64,000 nucleotides of DNA from a bacterium (lineage in GTDB: Bacteria > Electryoneota > RPQS01): NCBI GenBank assembly GCA_013360195.1, contig JABWCQ010000016.1, positions 58,342-122,341 of the forward strand, read 5' to 3'. The position numbers and the translations under genes are program-made. The stretch's first letter is position 1, and each line of letters starts with the position of its first letter. Under the pieces are notes generated by a model. It did no database searches. It was not told the DNA's origin and saw only the letters and a list, made by a program, of their open reading frames with translations. Shown in pieces: positions 1-7,854 of the stretch.

Positions 1-1
1 G

Positions 2-553
2 GTAACGATACTTGCCGACGCGCATGGCATGGCTCCCGAAGAAGTTGAGACTCTCGTAGCCTTTCCGATTGAAACTGCGATGAACGGAGCGTCCGGAGTG
101 CGGCGAGTTCGCTCTTCAATTGCCACCGGATTCGCCATCGTTTGGGTGGAGTTCGAGTGGGGTACGGATATCTTTCAAGCACGGCAAATCGTTGCTGAAA
201 AGCTGCAATCCGTCCTTGCGCTCTTGCCGCCGGACATGGATGCACCGTCTTTGGCGCCTGTGTCGTCGTTGATGGGTGAGATCATGCTTGTTGGAGTTTC
301 CAGCGACTCGCTTTCGGAAATGGATTTGCGGTCGTTTTCCGATAACATATTGAGACGAAGATTGCTGGCCGTTCCGGGAGTTTCTCAGGTAGTTGCCATC
401 GGCGGAGAAAGAAAGCAGTATCAGGTTCTTGCGAGTCCGGAGCGACTTGCCGCCTTTCAAGTGAGCTTGAGCGAACTTCAGGACGCGGTAAAGAAATCCA
501 ACTTGAATTCAACCGGCGGATTCTACGTCTCATCGACGCGATCGAGGATTTGA
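2..553 (+). CDS. RND heavy-metal efflux permease, N-terminal part (cut by window start, ends at a frameshift)
   Basis: Inner-membrane proton-driven pump subunit of the CzcA/CusA (HME-RND) type. The frame is open to base 2, so the true start lies upstream. The visible part is the first periplasmic porter region: a PEEVETLVAFPIE motif, a VPGVSQV segment and the NSTGGF motif usual in this subfamily. The frame then ends early at TGA 551-553. The next expected residues, a short stretch ending in a variant of 'EYLVR...IEDLK', are absent or lie in another frame, and the protein continues in the 550-2919 frame. About 20 nt separate the GGF codons from the Glu-Asp-Leu-Lys codons, where homologues as I recall them have roughly 19 codons. 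This looks like an out-of-frame deletion of a few tens of bases or a sequence error. Family assignment is sure; whether the gene is functional is not. Confidence 0.85.
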   Translation, partial: VTILADAHGMAPEEVETLVAFPIETAMNGASGVRRVRSSIATGFAIVWVEFEWGTDIFQARQIVAEKLQSVLALLPPDMDAPSLAPVSSLMGEIMLVGVSSDSLSEMDLRSFSDNILRRRLLAVPGVSQVVAIGGERKQYQVLASPERLAAFQVSLSELQDAVKKSNLNSTGGFYVSSTRSRI

Positions 554-2919
554 AACGATCCGTTGTCTCTGTTCGTGAAGGGAGCCCTATCCTGGTCGAA
601 CATCTGGCCGACGTGCAAATTGGCGCGGCCACGAGATTCGGTACATCTTCCGTCAGCGGCAGGGACGCCGTCATTCTCTCAGTTCAGAAGCAGCCGAATG
701 CGAACACTCTTGATCTCTCCAACCGAATTGATGCCGTCATAGAAGAACTGGAGCCGCTCCTGCCTGCTGACGTGCGTATTGATAATCACGTCTTTCGACA
801 AGCCGATTTCATCGAGGTCAGCATCCACAATGTGATTGAAGCGCTTCGGGACGGCGCAATTCTAGTCGCAATCATACTTCTTCTCTTCCTGGCAAATGTC
901 CGCACGACGCTTATCAGTCTTGTTGCCATTCCCCTCTCGCTAATCGTTGCTGTGCTGGCCATGTATTGGCTCGGGCTTACAATCAACACAATGACTCTTG
1001 GCGGTATGGCAATCGCGGTCGGTGTTTTGGTGGACGATGCCATCATCGATGTTGAGAACGTATTTCGCAGATTGCGCGAGAACCGCGTCCTGCCGGACGA
1101 CCAAAAGCGCCCAACACTTAGGGTAATACTCGATGCTTCAAATGAGATACGGCAACCGATGGTCATCGCGACCTTTATTATTATCGCCGTCTTTGCTCCG
1201 CTGTTCTTCATGTCCGGAATTGAAGGAAGACTTCTTCTCCCCCTTGGTTTTGCATTCGTGATTTCCGTCTTTGCTTCGCTGTTCGTCGCGCTTACCGTTG
1301 TTCCCGCGCTTAGTTACTACCTCCTGCCAAAGATGAAGCAACACACGGCAGAACGGGAAACATGGCTCGTGCGCACGCTGAAGTCCTGGTATCGGCCAAC
1401 TCTTGAATGGGCCCTCAAGCATGGATCAACGGTGATACTTGCGACAGCTCTGTTAATCGTTGGTGCGCTGGCGGTTTATTCCAGACTCGGCAGCTCCTTT
1501 CTGCCTGAATTTAATGAAGGCTCGGCTACGATTATCGCCATTACTCCTCCGGGCACTTCCCTGCAGGAATCTTCCGACATCGGTGAATTCGTTGAGAGAA
1601 AGTTGATGTCTCATCCAGCAGTATTGTCCGTCGCGCGCCGAACGGGCCGAGGAGAATTGGATGAGCATGTGTTTGGAAGTAACCAGACAGAGCTTGAAGT
1701 ACGGCTCAGTCAAGAGGGGTATCATAAGGAAAAGGTGTTTGATGAACTTCGTGACTTGCTGTCCGACGTTCCCGGTACGGTTATCAGCATCGGTCAGCCG
1801 TTGTCACATCGCATCGATCACATGCTCAGCGGGACACAAGCAGCGTTGGCAGTCAAAGTATTCGGCGGTAATCTCTACGAGTTGAGGCAGATAGCTCAGC
1901 AGATCAAGGCTGAAATGGAAACGGTGGACGGACTCGTTGACGTCGCCGTAGAGCCACAGGTTGACGTCCCGCAACTTCGTATCGAAATGGACCGTGACGC
2001 AATGGCGCTTTATGGCGTGCAAGTAGCAGATCTTGCCGAGAACATCGAAACAGCGTTTAACGGCAAAGTGGTCGGACAAGTTCTTGAAGGACAGATTCCG
2101 TTCGACCTTGTTGTTCGCTTCCCCGAAGACTCACGGGTGAATGAAAATGTCATCGCAAGCAGTTTATTCGCTACACCGGCAGGACCGCAAGTTCCGTTGA
2201 ACGAGCTGGCAAAAGTGTACAAGTCGAGCGGCCCGAATTCCATCAGCCGCGAAAACGTCAGCCGCAAGATCGTTGTCCAGGCTAACATTGCCGGACGTGA
2301 TCTTGGAAGTGCCGTCGAAGAAGTCAGAGAGAAAGTATTGAACAACGTGCGAATGCCGGACGGTTACTTCGTATCTTATGGCGGCCAGTTTGAAAGTGCA
2401 GAAGCGGCTAGCCGGATTGTGTTTCTTCTCTCGTTGCTCTCAATCGGCGCAATCCTTGTTCTGCTTTATCTTGAGTTCCGGACATTCCGTGATGCTTTGC
2501 TGGTGATGGTCAACCTTCCACTCGCGTTGATTGGCGGTGTCTTTGCAATCTTCTTCACCAGCGGGATTGTGTCTATCGCCGCACTGGTAGGATTTGTTAC
2601 GCTATTTGGCATCGCCGCACGGAACGGTATCTTGATGATTGCGCACTTCCACGATTTGATTGACAACGGAAAAGTTCCCGTCCGAGATGCGATTATTCGC
2701 GGCAGCCTCGAGCGGATGAATCCCATTCTAATGACAGCCCTGTGTGCAGGTCTGGCACTCCTGCCCTTGGCATTGGGAGGCGGACAGCCGGGTAAAGAGA
2801 TTCAGACGCCAATGGCAATCGTAATTCTCGGCGGTTTGCTTACTTCGACGGCACTTAACATGGTCGTCATCCCCGCACTTTACTGGAGGTTTGGCGCACG
2901 GACCAAGCAACTGAATTGA
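550..2919 (+). CDS. RND heavy-metal efflux permease, C-terminal part (continues the frameshifted gene)
   Basis: This is the rest of the same CzcA/CusA-type pump. The frame is already open upstream of the nominal TTG start, reading RLIDAIEDLKRSVV, so 550 is not a real initiation site. It holds the second half of the first porter domain, the first membrane block, the second porter domain (about residues 300-610) and the last membrane helices. TM4 shows the VLVDDAIIDVENVFRRLRE motif, whose acidic residues carry the proton relay in this family. The FxGxxxR-type loops and the LMTALCAGLALLPLALGGG segment near the end are also typical. No membrane-fusion or TolC partner is in the window; they would lie upstream. 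The gene ends just before a strong terminator. A complete homologue would run about 1000 residues, which the two parts together nearly reach. Confidence 0.85.
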   Translation: MKRSVVSVREGSPILVEHLADVQIGAATRFGTSSVSGRDAVILSVQKQPNANTLDLSNRIDAVIEELEPLLPADVRIDNHVFRQADFIEVSIHNVIEALRDGAILVAIILLLFLANVRTTLISLVAIPLSLIVAVLAMYWLGLTINTMTLGGMAIAVGVLVDDAIIDVENVFRRLRENRVLPDDQKRPTLRVILDASNEIRQPMVIATFIIIAVFAPLFFMSGIEGRLLLPLGFAFVISVFASLFVALTVVPALSYYLLPKMKQHTAERETWLVRTLKSWYRPTLEWALKHGSTVILATALLIVGALAVYSRLGSSFLPEFNEGSATIIAITPPGTSLQESSDIGEFVERKLMSHPAVLSVARRTGRGELDEHVFGSNQTELEVRLSQEGYHKEKVFDELRDLLSDVPGTVISIGQPLSHRIDHMLSGTQAALAVKVFGGNLYELRQIAQQIKAEMETVDGLVDVAVEPQVDVPQLRIEMDRDAMALYGVQVADLAENIETAFNGKVVGQVLEGQIPFDLVVRFPEDSRVNENVIASSLFATPAGPQVPLNELAKVYKSSGPNSISRENVSRKIVVQANIAGRDLGSAVEEVREKVLNNVRMPDGYFVSYGGQFESAEAASRIVFLLSLLSIGAILVLLYLEFRTFRDALLVMVNLPLALIGGVFAIFFTSGIVSIAALVGFVTLFGIAARNGILMIAHFHDLIDNGKVPVRDAIIRGSLERMNPILMTALCAGLALLPLALGGGQPGKEIQTPMAIVILGGLLTSTALNMVVIPALYWRFGARTKQLN

Positions 2920-2938
2920 AATAGACAACTTTCTCGAA

Positions 2939-2983
2939 AAACACCCCCGTTGCATCAGATGTGCCGGGGGTGTTTCGTTTTCT
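2939..2983 (+). terminator. Intrinsic terminator after the RND pump
   Basis: A perfect 9-bp stem (2941-2949 pairing with 2965-2973, ACACCCCCG/CGGGGGTGT) has a 15-nt loop and two extra A-T pairs. It is followed by a T-rich tail. Confidence 0.85.
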
Positions 2984-3033
2984 CATTGCCTCACCAATCC
3001 CCTACTACTCAGTAAATTCAATTGTTTACGAGC

Positions 3034-3062
3034 TTGAAATTCTCACGGTTTTCCTCTATATT
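3034..3062 (+). promoter_or_regulatory. Sigma-70-like promoter for pruA
   Basis: TTGAAA at 3034-3039 and TATATT at 3057-3062 are separated by exactly 17 nt. Transcription would start near 3069 and give an 85-nt leader. A small hairpin (CAGAC-AAC-GTCTG, 3072-3084) sits at its 5' end, and an AAGGA ribosome site lies before the ATG at 3155. The rest of the 235-nt gap shows nothing else. Confidence 0.65.
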
Positions 3063-3154
3063 GGGGCATGCCAGACAACGTCTGCGTCCAGTGCCGTCCA
3101 CTTATAAACTGCGGCCGACAACTCCGCACTGTTGAATTCTAAGGAATACTTCCT

Positions 3155-4702
3155 ATGCTCCCTCCGTTTAAGAACGAACCGTTTACAAATTTTAGCGATT
3201 CTGCAAACAAGCAGGCTTTTGAAAGTGCTTTAGCAATTGTTGAAGGCCGCTTCGGCGAGAAGATCCCGCTCATCGTCGGTGGCGAACGCATCTTCACCGA
3301 TGATTCAATCAAGTCAACCAATCCCGCAAATCCCGACCAAGTGCTGGCCTATGTCAGCAAGGGAACCAAGGAACTTGCGTTGCGTGCAGTAGAAAGCGCG
3401 TACGCCGCGTTTCAGTGGTGGAAGAACTTTGACCCGGATGCGCGCGCACGCATTCTCCTCCGCGCCGCTGCCATTCTGCGCCGCCGCAAACATGAGTTCA
3501 GCGCAACCATGGTTATGGAAATCGGCAAAAACTGGATGGAAGCCGACGGAGACACGGCGGAAGCCATTGACTTTCTGGAGTTCTATGCCCGTGAAATGAT
3601 GCGTTTGAACGAGCGTCAGCCTGTGAATGAATATCCCGGTGAAGAGAACAATCTTTACTACATTCCGCTTGGCGTGGGCGCGGTCATTCCGCCATGGAAT
3701 TTCCCCGGCGCTATCATGGCCGGCATGACAACCGCGTCACTCGTGACCGGCAACACTGTCATTTTGAAACCGGCATCTATTACTCCAGTGATTGCATACC
3801 GCTTCATGGAGATTCTCGAGGAAGCAGGCCTGCCCGCGGGCATTGTAAATTTCCTGCCAGGACCCGGCGGAGCTATCGGCGACACTATTGTCGATCACAA
3901 ACTCACGCGGTTTATTGCCTTCACAGGCTCAATGGAAATCGGCCAGCGAATTTTCCAGCGCGCGGCAGTCGTTCATCCCGGACAACTGTGGTTGAAGCGA
4001 ACAATCTTGGAAATGGGCGGTAAGGACGCCATACTGGTCGATGATGATGCCGACCTCGAATTTGCCGCCGAGCAGATCGTTACCGCCGCCTTCGGGTTCC
4101 AGGGACAAAAGTGCAGCGCATGTTCGCGGCTGATTATTCACGAAAAGGTGTACGACAAGCTGCTGGATATGGTTGTGAACCGAACGAAGCAAATCAAAAC
4201 AGGTCCCACGAAGGATCTCAGCAATTGGCACGGTCCGGTGAGTGAAGAAGGAGCATACAACAAGATTCTCGAGTATATCGAAATCGGCAAGTCGGAAGGC
4301 CGACTTGTTGCCGGGGGAAATAGAGCAGGATTCCCTGGCTGGTTTATTGAACCGACCATTATAGCCGATGTTGCCCCGACTGCGCGCATCATGCAAGAGG
4401 AGATCTTCGGACCTGTTCTCGCCGTTTGCAAAGTGAAATCCTTCGATGAAGGACTCGACGTTTTCAATAACACTCAGTTTGGTTTGACGGGCGGGTACTT
4501 CGGCAAACGCCGCGAGCATCTTGAAAAGGTAAGAGTCCATGCTCATTGCGGTAATCTCTATTTGAATCGCAAGTGCACCGGTGCATTGGTCGGTGTTCAG
4601 CCCTTCGGAGGCTTCAATCAAAGCGGTACCGACAGCAAGGCCGGCGGTCGCGATTACCTGCAGCTATTTCTGCAAGGCAAGAGCGTGACCGAAAGATTCT
4701 AA
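3155..4702 (+). CDS. pruA: L-glutamate gamma-semialdehyde dehydrogenase (1-pyrroline-5-carboxylate dehydrogenase)
   Basis: Oxidises glutamate gamma-semialdehyde to glutamate with NAD+, the second step of proline breakdown, in the cytoplasm. The 515-residue length fits the single-domain RocA/PruA form. An aldehyde dehydrogenase fold spans nearly the whole protein. The cofactor-binding PPWNFPGAI segment (about 179-187) and the ILKPAS segment are clear. The general base is Glu286 in LEMGGKD and the catalytic thiol is Cys320 in GQKCSACSR. The C-terminal substrate loop reads NRKCTGALVGVQPFGGFNQSG, which is characteristic of P5C dehydrogenase rather than generic aldehyde dehydrogenases. It stands alone between two terminators with its own promoter. 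No proline dehydrogenase (PutA/PruB-type) gene is in the window, so the partner enzyme must be encoded elsewhere. Confidence 0.95.
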   Translation: MLPPFKNEPFTNFSDSANKQAFESALAIVEGRFGEKIPLIVGGERIFTDDSIKSTNPANPDQVLAYVSKGTKELALRAVESAYAAFQWWKNFDPDARARILLRAAAILRRRKHEFSATMVMEIGKNWMEADGDTAEAIDFLEFYAREMMRLNERQPVNEYPGEENNLYYIPLGVGAVIPPWNFPGAIMAGMTTASLVTGNTVILKPASITPVIAYRFMEILEEAGLPAGIVNFLPGPGGAIGDTIVDHKLTRFIAFTGSMEIGQRIFQRAAVVHPGQLWLKRTILEMGGKDAILVDDDADLEFAAEQIVTAAFGFQGQKCSACSRLIIHEKVYDKLLDMVVNRTKQIKTGPTKDLSNWHGPVSEEGAYNKILEYIEIGKSEGRLVAGGNRAGFPGWFIEPTIIADVAPTARIMQEEIFGPVLAVCKVKSFDEGLDVFNNTQFGLTGGYFGKRREHLEKVRVHAHCGNLYLNRKCTGALVGVQPFGGFNQSGTDSKAGGRDYLQLFLQGKSVTERF

Positions 4703-4725
4703 TCGTCTCAGCTGGACTTTAATTG

Positions 4726-4752
4726 AAAGCCCCGCAGCTGCGGGGCTTTTTG
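4726..4752. terminator. Bidirectional terminator between pruA and the histidine kinase
   Basis: A 12-bp perfect palindrome (AAAGCCCCGCAG at 4726-4737 with CTGCGGGGCTTT at 4738-4749) is flanked by A-rich and T-rich tails. It can end both convergent transcripts. Confidence 0.85.
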
Positions 4753-4763
4753 ATCTTGTGTGC

Positions 4764-6542
4764 CTATTGCCTTTCAATCGGAATGCGTATAATGAAAGTG
4801 CTTCCTTTGCCAAGCTGCGTCTCTACCTCTGCTGTTCCGCCGTGTGCCAATGCCGCATGTTTCACGATCGCCAGCCCCAATCCAGTTCCGCCATACTTTC
4901 GGTTTCGCGAGGCTTCTACTCTGTAGAATCGTTCGAAGATTCTGGTCAGATGCTTTTCCGCTATTCCCGGCCCCTGGTCGCAAACCGAAATGACAAGCTG
5001 CTTTTCAGCAATCTCCGCTCTCACATCTATTCCCGTTCCTTCCGGGCTGTATTTACATGCGTTGTCGATTAAGTTTATCACGGCCTGACGAATCAGAAAG
5101 TGATTGAACGTGGCCTCAAGCTCAGGTGAACAGTCCAGCGATACCCGTTGACCGCGCGCCTCGGCGGATGTTGATGTTGCTTCAATCGCGTCTTGCAGCA
5201 CAGGAGATATCGGCTGACGCTCGGCCGCCAATTTGTTTTCTTCTGCCGCCTGTTCAATTCTTGCCAGACTGAGCAAGTCTTCGATAATTGACTGCAGATA
5301 ATCGGCCTGCCGTCCCATCATGTCGAGAAATCGCTCTGCGTCACGCGGATTGGCAAGCGCGCCCTCACGCAAGGTCTCTATCGAACCCTTGATTGCCGTG
5401 ACAGGAGTCTTTAGTTCGTGACTGGCGTTCGCAACAAATTCCCGGCGCGTCGCTTCAAGCCTGCGCATCTTTGTCACATCGTTGATGACTACGACAACAC
5501 CTGCGACTTCGCCGGACTCGAGTATTGGAGTTCCGCGAAGTTGCAGAATGCGCTCTTGATTCTCATAGCGGATGATTTCCCGCTCCACTGCCTGCCCCGC
5601 CTTGAGGGTAAATCGCACGAAGTTGTGTATATCCGTGTTTCGCACAGCCTCTTCGAGAATTCGGCCTTTCGCTCTCTCTCGTTCGACTTCAAAAAGTCTT
5701 GCGGCCGCATTGTTCATCATGATGATTTTGCCGTCACGGTCGACGGCAAGTACGCCCTCCACCATGGCCGCAAGCACTGCTTCCTGTTCTTCCCGTTGCC
5801 GTTCCACAGTCCGTATCCGGTCATCCAATTGATGGGACATGTGATTCAATGCCCTGCTCAGGGAAGCAAGCTCGGTTGTGTCCGGCTCTTCAAGCCGTTC
5901 GTCGAGCTTGCCCTCCGCAAAACGGACTGCGCCTTGCCGTAATGTTTCTATCGGAACCACGACTCGGCGTACGACTAAGAATATCAGAATCACTCCAAAT
6001 CCAATAAGAAAAGCGGAAACTCCAATCAACCCTCCCGTCCGCTTCAAGAGCTCCCACCGTGACTCTTCAACCCGCTCGCCACCGCGCAACACACCGATGA
6101 CCGTTCCATCCATGAGAATCGGTTCGGCGACAAAGCTATACATGTAATCGAATTCATTGCTTTCCCGAACCGACGTTCCTGTTCGTCCCAGCAACGCGAC
6201 AAGCACTTCCGGTCTGTTGCGTAGATTGGGCACGGCTTCCGGGATGGTATCACTTTCTGCAATGACATTCCCGGCACGATCGATCAGCGTTAAACGAAAA
6301 GAGCCTGCTTCCGCGTGTTCACGGAGCAGGCTGCTCAGGTCTTCGTGGGTCGCTGATTCCATTTCCGCGGCTATGTGCGGCAAAGTAAGGCTTACTCGCT
6401 GGCGGATGCTGGTTTCAAGCTGCTGCAATTCTGCCTGTCTGAAGGCCGACCCGATGAAAAACAGCAGGAGCACAAGCGTGGCAAGCGCGACCCCAACATA
6501 GGGAATAAAAAGTCTTCTATATAGAGGCTTTTGGCGGGCCAT
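4764..6542 (-). CDS. PhoR-type membrane sensor histidine kinase
   Basis: Inner-membrane sensor kinase that would phosphorylate the response regulator encoded just upstream. Of 592 residues, the N-terminus has a transmembrane helix (about 12-32), an extracytoplasmic sensor loop (about 33-165) and a second helix (about 168-190, FLIGFGVILIFLVV). A HAMP linker (190-245) and a PAS domain (250-360) follow. The HisKA motif FVANASHELKTP has its phosphoacceptor at His375. The HATPase domain has the N box (NLIDNACKYSPEG), the G1 box (DQGPGI) and the G2 box (YGGTGLGLAI). This order is that of PhoR, but I see no phosphate-uptake genes nearby, so the stimulus is unknown. The kinase starts 41 nt after the regulator and is probably co-transcribed with it. 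Confidence 0.93.
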   Translation of the reverse strand: MARQKPLYRRLFIPYVGVALATLVLLLFFIGSAFRQAELQQLETSIRQRVSLTLPHIAAEMESATHEDLSSLLREHAEAGSFRLTLIDRAGNVIAESDTIPEAVPNLRNRPEVLVALLGRTGTSVRESNEFDYMYSFVAEPILMDGTVIGVLRGGERVEESRWELLKRTGGLIGVSAFLIGFGVILIFLVVRRVVVPIETLRQGAVRFAEGKLDERLEEPDTTELASLSRALNHMSHQLDDRIRTVERQREEQEAVLAAMVEGVLAVDRDGKIIMMNNAAARLFEVERERAKGRILEEAVRNTDIHNFVRFTLKAGQAVEREIIRYENQERILQLRGTPILESGEVAGVVVVINDVTKMRRLEATRREFVANASHELKTPVTAIKGSIETLREGALANPRDAERFLDMMGRQADYLQSIIEDLLSLARIEQAAEENKLAAERQPISPVLQDAIEATSTSAEARGQRVSLDCSPELEATFNHFLIRQAVINLIDNACKYSPEGTGIDVRAEIAEKQLVISVCDQGPGIAEKHLTRIFERFYRVEASRNRKYGGTGLGLAIVKHAALAHGGTAEVETQLGKGSTFIIRIPIERQ

Positions 6543-6583
6543 GGCTTAGTTGATTCTCAATACGTGCCTGCCCGGTTTGAACA

Positions 6584-7279
6584 TTAGGCACGAAAACGAT
6601 ACCCGACTCCGCGGACCGTTTCGATGTAGTTCCCGCAGTCGAGAAGCTTTCTCCTCAAGCCTACGATCATCACATCAACAGACCTGTCGGATACCGCGTG
6701 CTTCTCACCGTGAACCGAGTCCACAAGCTGGTAGCGGGTGAACACCCAACCCGGCCGCCGGGCCATGTGATGCAAAATCCGGAATTCGCTGTTGGTTAGT
6801 TCGACGAGCTTTCCGTCCACCAGGACTTCCCTGCGACCGGGATGAATGGTCAATTGGTCGAAATTCAAGACCTCATCTTCTCCATGCACAGGCTCCGAAA
6901 GCCGTCTCAGCACGGCACGTGCGCGGGCAACAACTACTTTGGGGCTGAAAGGTTTCGTCACATAGTCGTCTGCCCCAAGCTCGAGCCCTGCCACCACGTC
7001 CGCCTCTTCATCCTTGGCCGTCAACATTAATATCGGAATGTTGGCGGTCGAAGCGTCCGACTTCAGCTTCCGGCAGACCTGTAATCCGTCAATTCCTGGC
7101 AGCATCAGGTCCAGCAAAATGATGTCGGGCGGCATCGCACCAACTGCGGACAGAGCTTGTTCACCTGTCTCTACCGCACGGACGCTAAATCCATCCCGCG
7201 AGAGATTGTACTCCAATATCTCACGAATGTCGTGCTCATCTTCTACAACCAGAACCGAGTTCTTCATTTTCGTACTCAT
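6584..7279 (-). CDS. PhoB/OmpR-family response regulator
   Basis: Cytoplasmic DNA-binding regulator paired with the kinase downstream. The 231 residues form a receiver domain (about 6-120) and a winged-helix effector domain (about 133-230). The acidic pocket is Glu13-Asp14, the phosphoacceptor is Asp57 in LLDLMLPGIDG, and the conserved Thr/Lys lie in MLTAKDEE. The effector ends with a GVGYRFRA hairpin wing typical of OmpR/PhoB. The start at 7279 has only a weak ribosome site, and the ATG four codons further in is an alternative. It is the first gene of the two-gene unit. The targets cannot be read from this window. Confidence 0.93.
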   Translation of the reverse strand: MSTKMKNSVLVVEDEHDIREILEYNLSRDGFSVRAVETGEQALSAVGAMPPDIILLDLMLPGIDGLQVCRKLKSDASTANIPILMLTAKDEEADVVAGLELGADDYVTKPFSPKVVVARARAVLRRLSEPVHGEDEVLNFDQLTIHPGRREVLVDGKLVELTNSEFRILHHMARRPGWVFTRYQLVDSVHGEKHAVSDRSVDVMIVGLRRKLLDCGNYIETVRGVGYRFRA

Positions 7280-7393
7280 AGGACGTTAGTTTGGAATATC
7301 CAAGAATACGAGAATATTGTAAGGGAAATATGAGGAGCTGTACACTCTATATTATCAATTTTTCCAACTTTCTGTAAATTGGAAAAATTCATC

Positions 7394-7837
7394 TCAATGT
7401 TCGGGCTTTTGACCTTCGTCCAGTTTTGCCAGATGTTTGGTGGGGTTCTTCTCAAAATCTTCGATGCAGGCTGCACAACAAAATTTAACTAATGTATTTC
7501 CATGCACATACTCAACAGGGTCTCCCATTGAGCCCAACTCGTGCCCGGAGATCACGCACGTTGTAAGGGGATATGTCTCGCGCTGCTCCGCACGAATCGA
7601 CTCCATCAGATTGGAAATATGTGTTTCCGGTGACTTTGTGTAAGACCCAACACACTCGATGCAACAAAATTTGAGAAGTCTGCCCGAATGTGTCAGAGTG
7701 ACAGTGCTGTCGCCAAGCCCATCCCCGCAAGTCAGACATGAGGAGAACGGATAGTCGAAGGGGTTGCCAGCAGCCAATGACAAACTACTCAAATTTAATT
7801 GCATGAAGCAGGTCAAAATCAATAATAATATTCTCAT
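7394..7837 (-). CDS. Secreted protein with two tandem Cys-rich YHS/TRASH-like repeats
   Basis: 147 residues with a signal peptide (about 1-22, cut after SLAAG). The mature part holds two copies of one unit. In copy 1 (about 27-75) SCLTCG is followed by LLKFCCIECVGSY. In copy 2 (about 87-138) TTCVISG is followed by LVKFCCAACIEDFEKNP. Each copy supplies a Cys pair or single Cys plus an FCCxxC cluster, as in the TRASH/YHS metal-binding families. A role in binding a soft metal in the periplasm is inferred, not shown. It begins 17 nt after the esterase gene with a clear ribosome site (GAGGAGAA), so the two are probably co-transcribed. The ATG start is well supported. No terminator is obvious before the next gene. 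Confidence 0.7.
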   Translation of the reverse strand: MRILLLILTCFMQLNLSSLSLAAGNPFDYPFSSCLTCGDGLGDSTVTLTHSGRLLKFCCIECVGSYTKSPETHISNLMESIRAEQRETYPLTTCVISGHELGSMGDPVEYVHGNTLVKFCCAACIEDFEKNPTKHLAKLDEGQKPEH

Positions 7838-7854
7838 AGCATTCTCCTCAATAA

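Noticed and set aside
510..553. Programmed ribosomal frameshift in the RND gene
   Set aside because: No slippery run or following structure is visible, and the residues between the two halves are missing, not merely out of frame.
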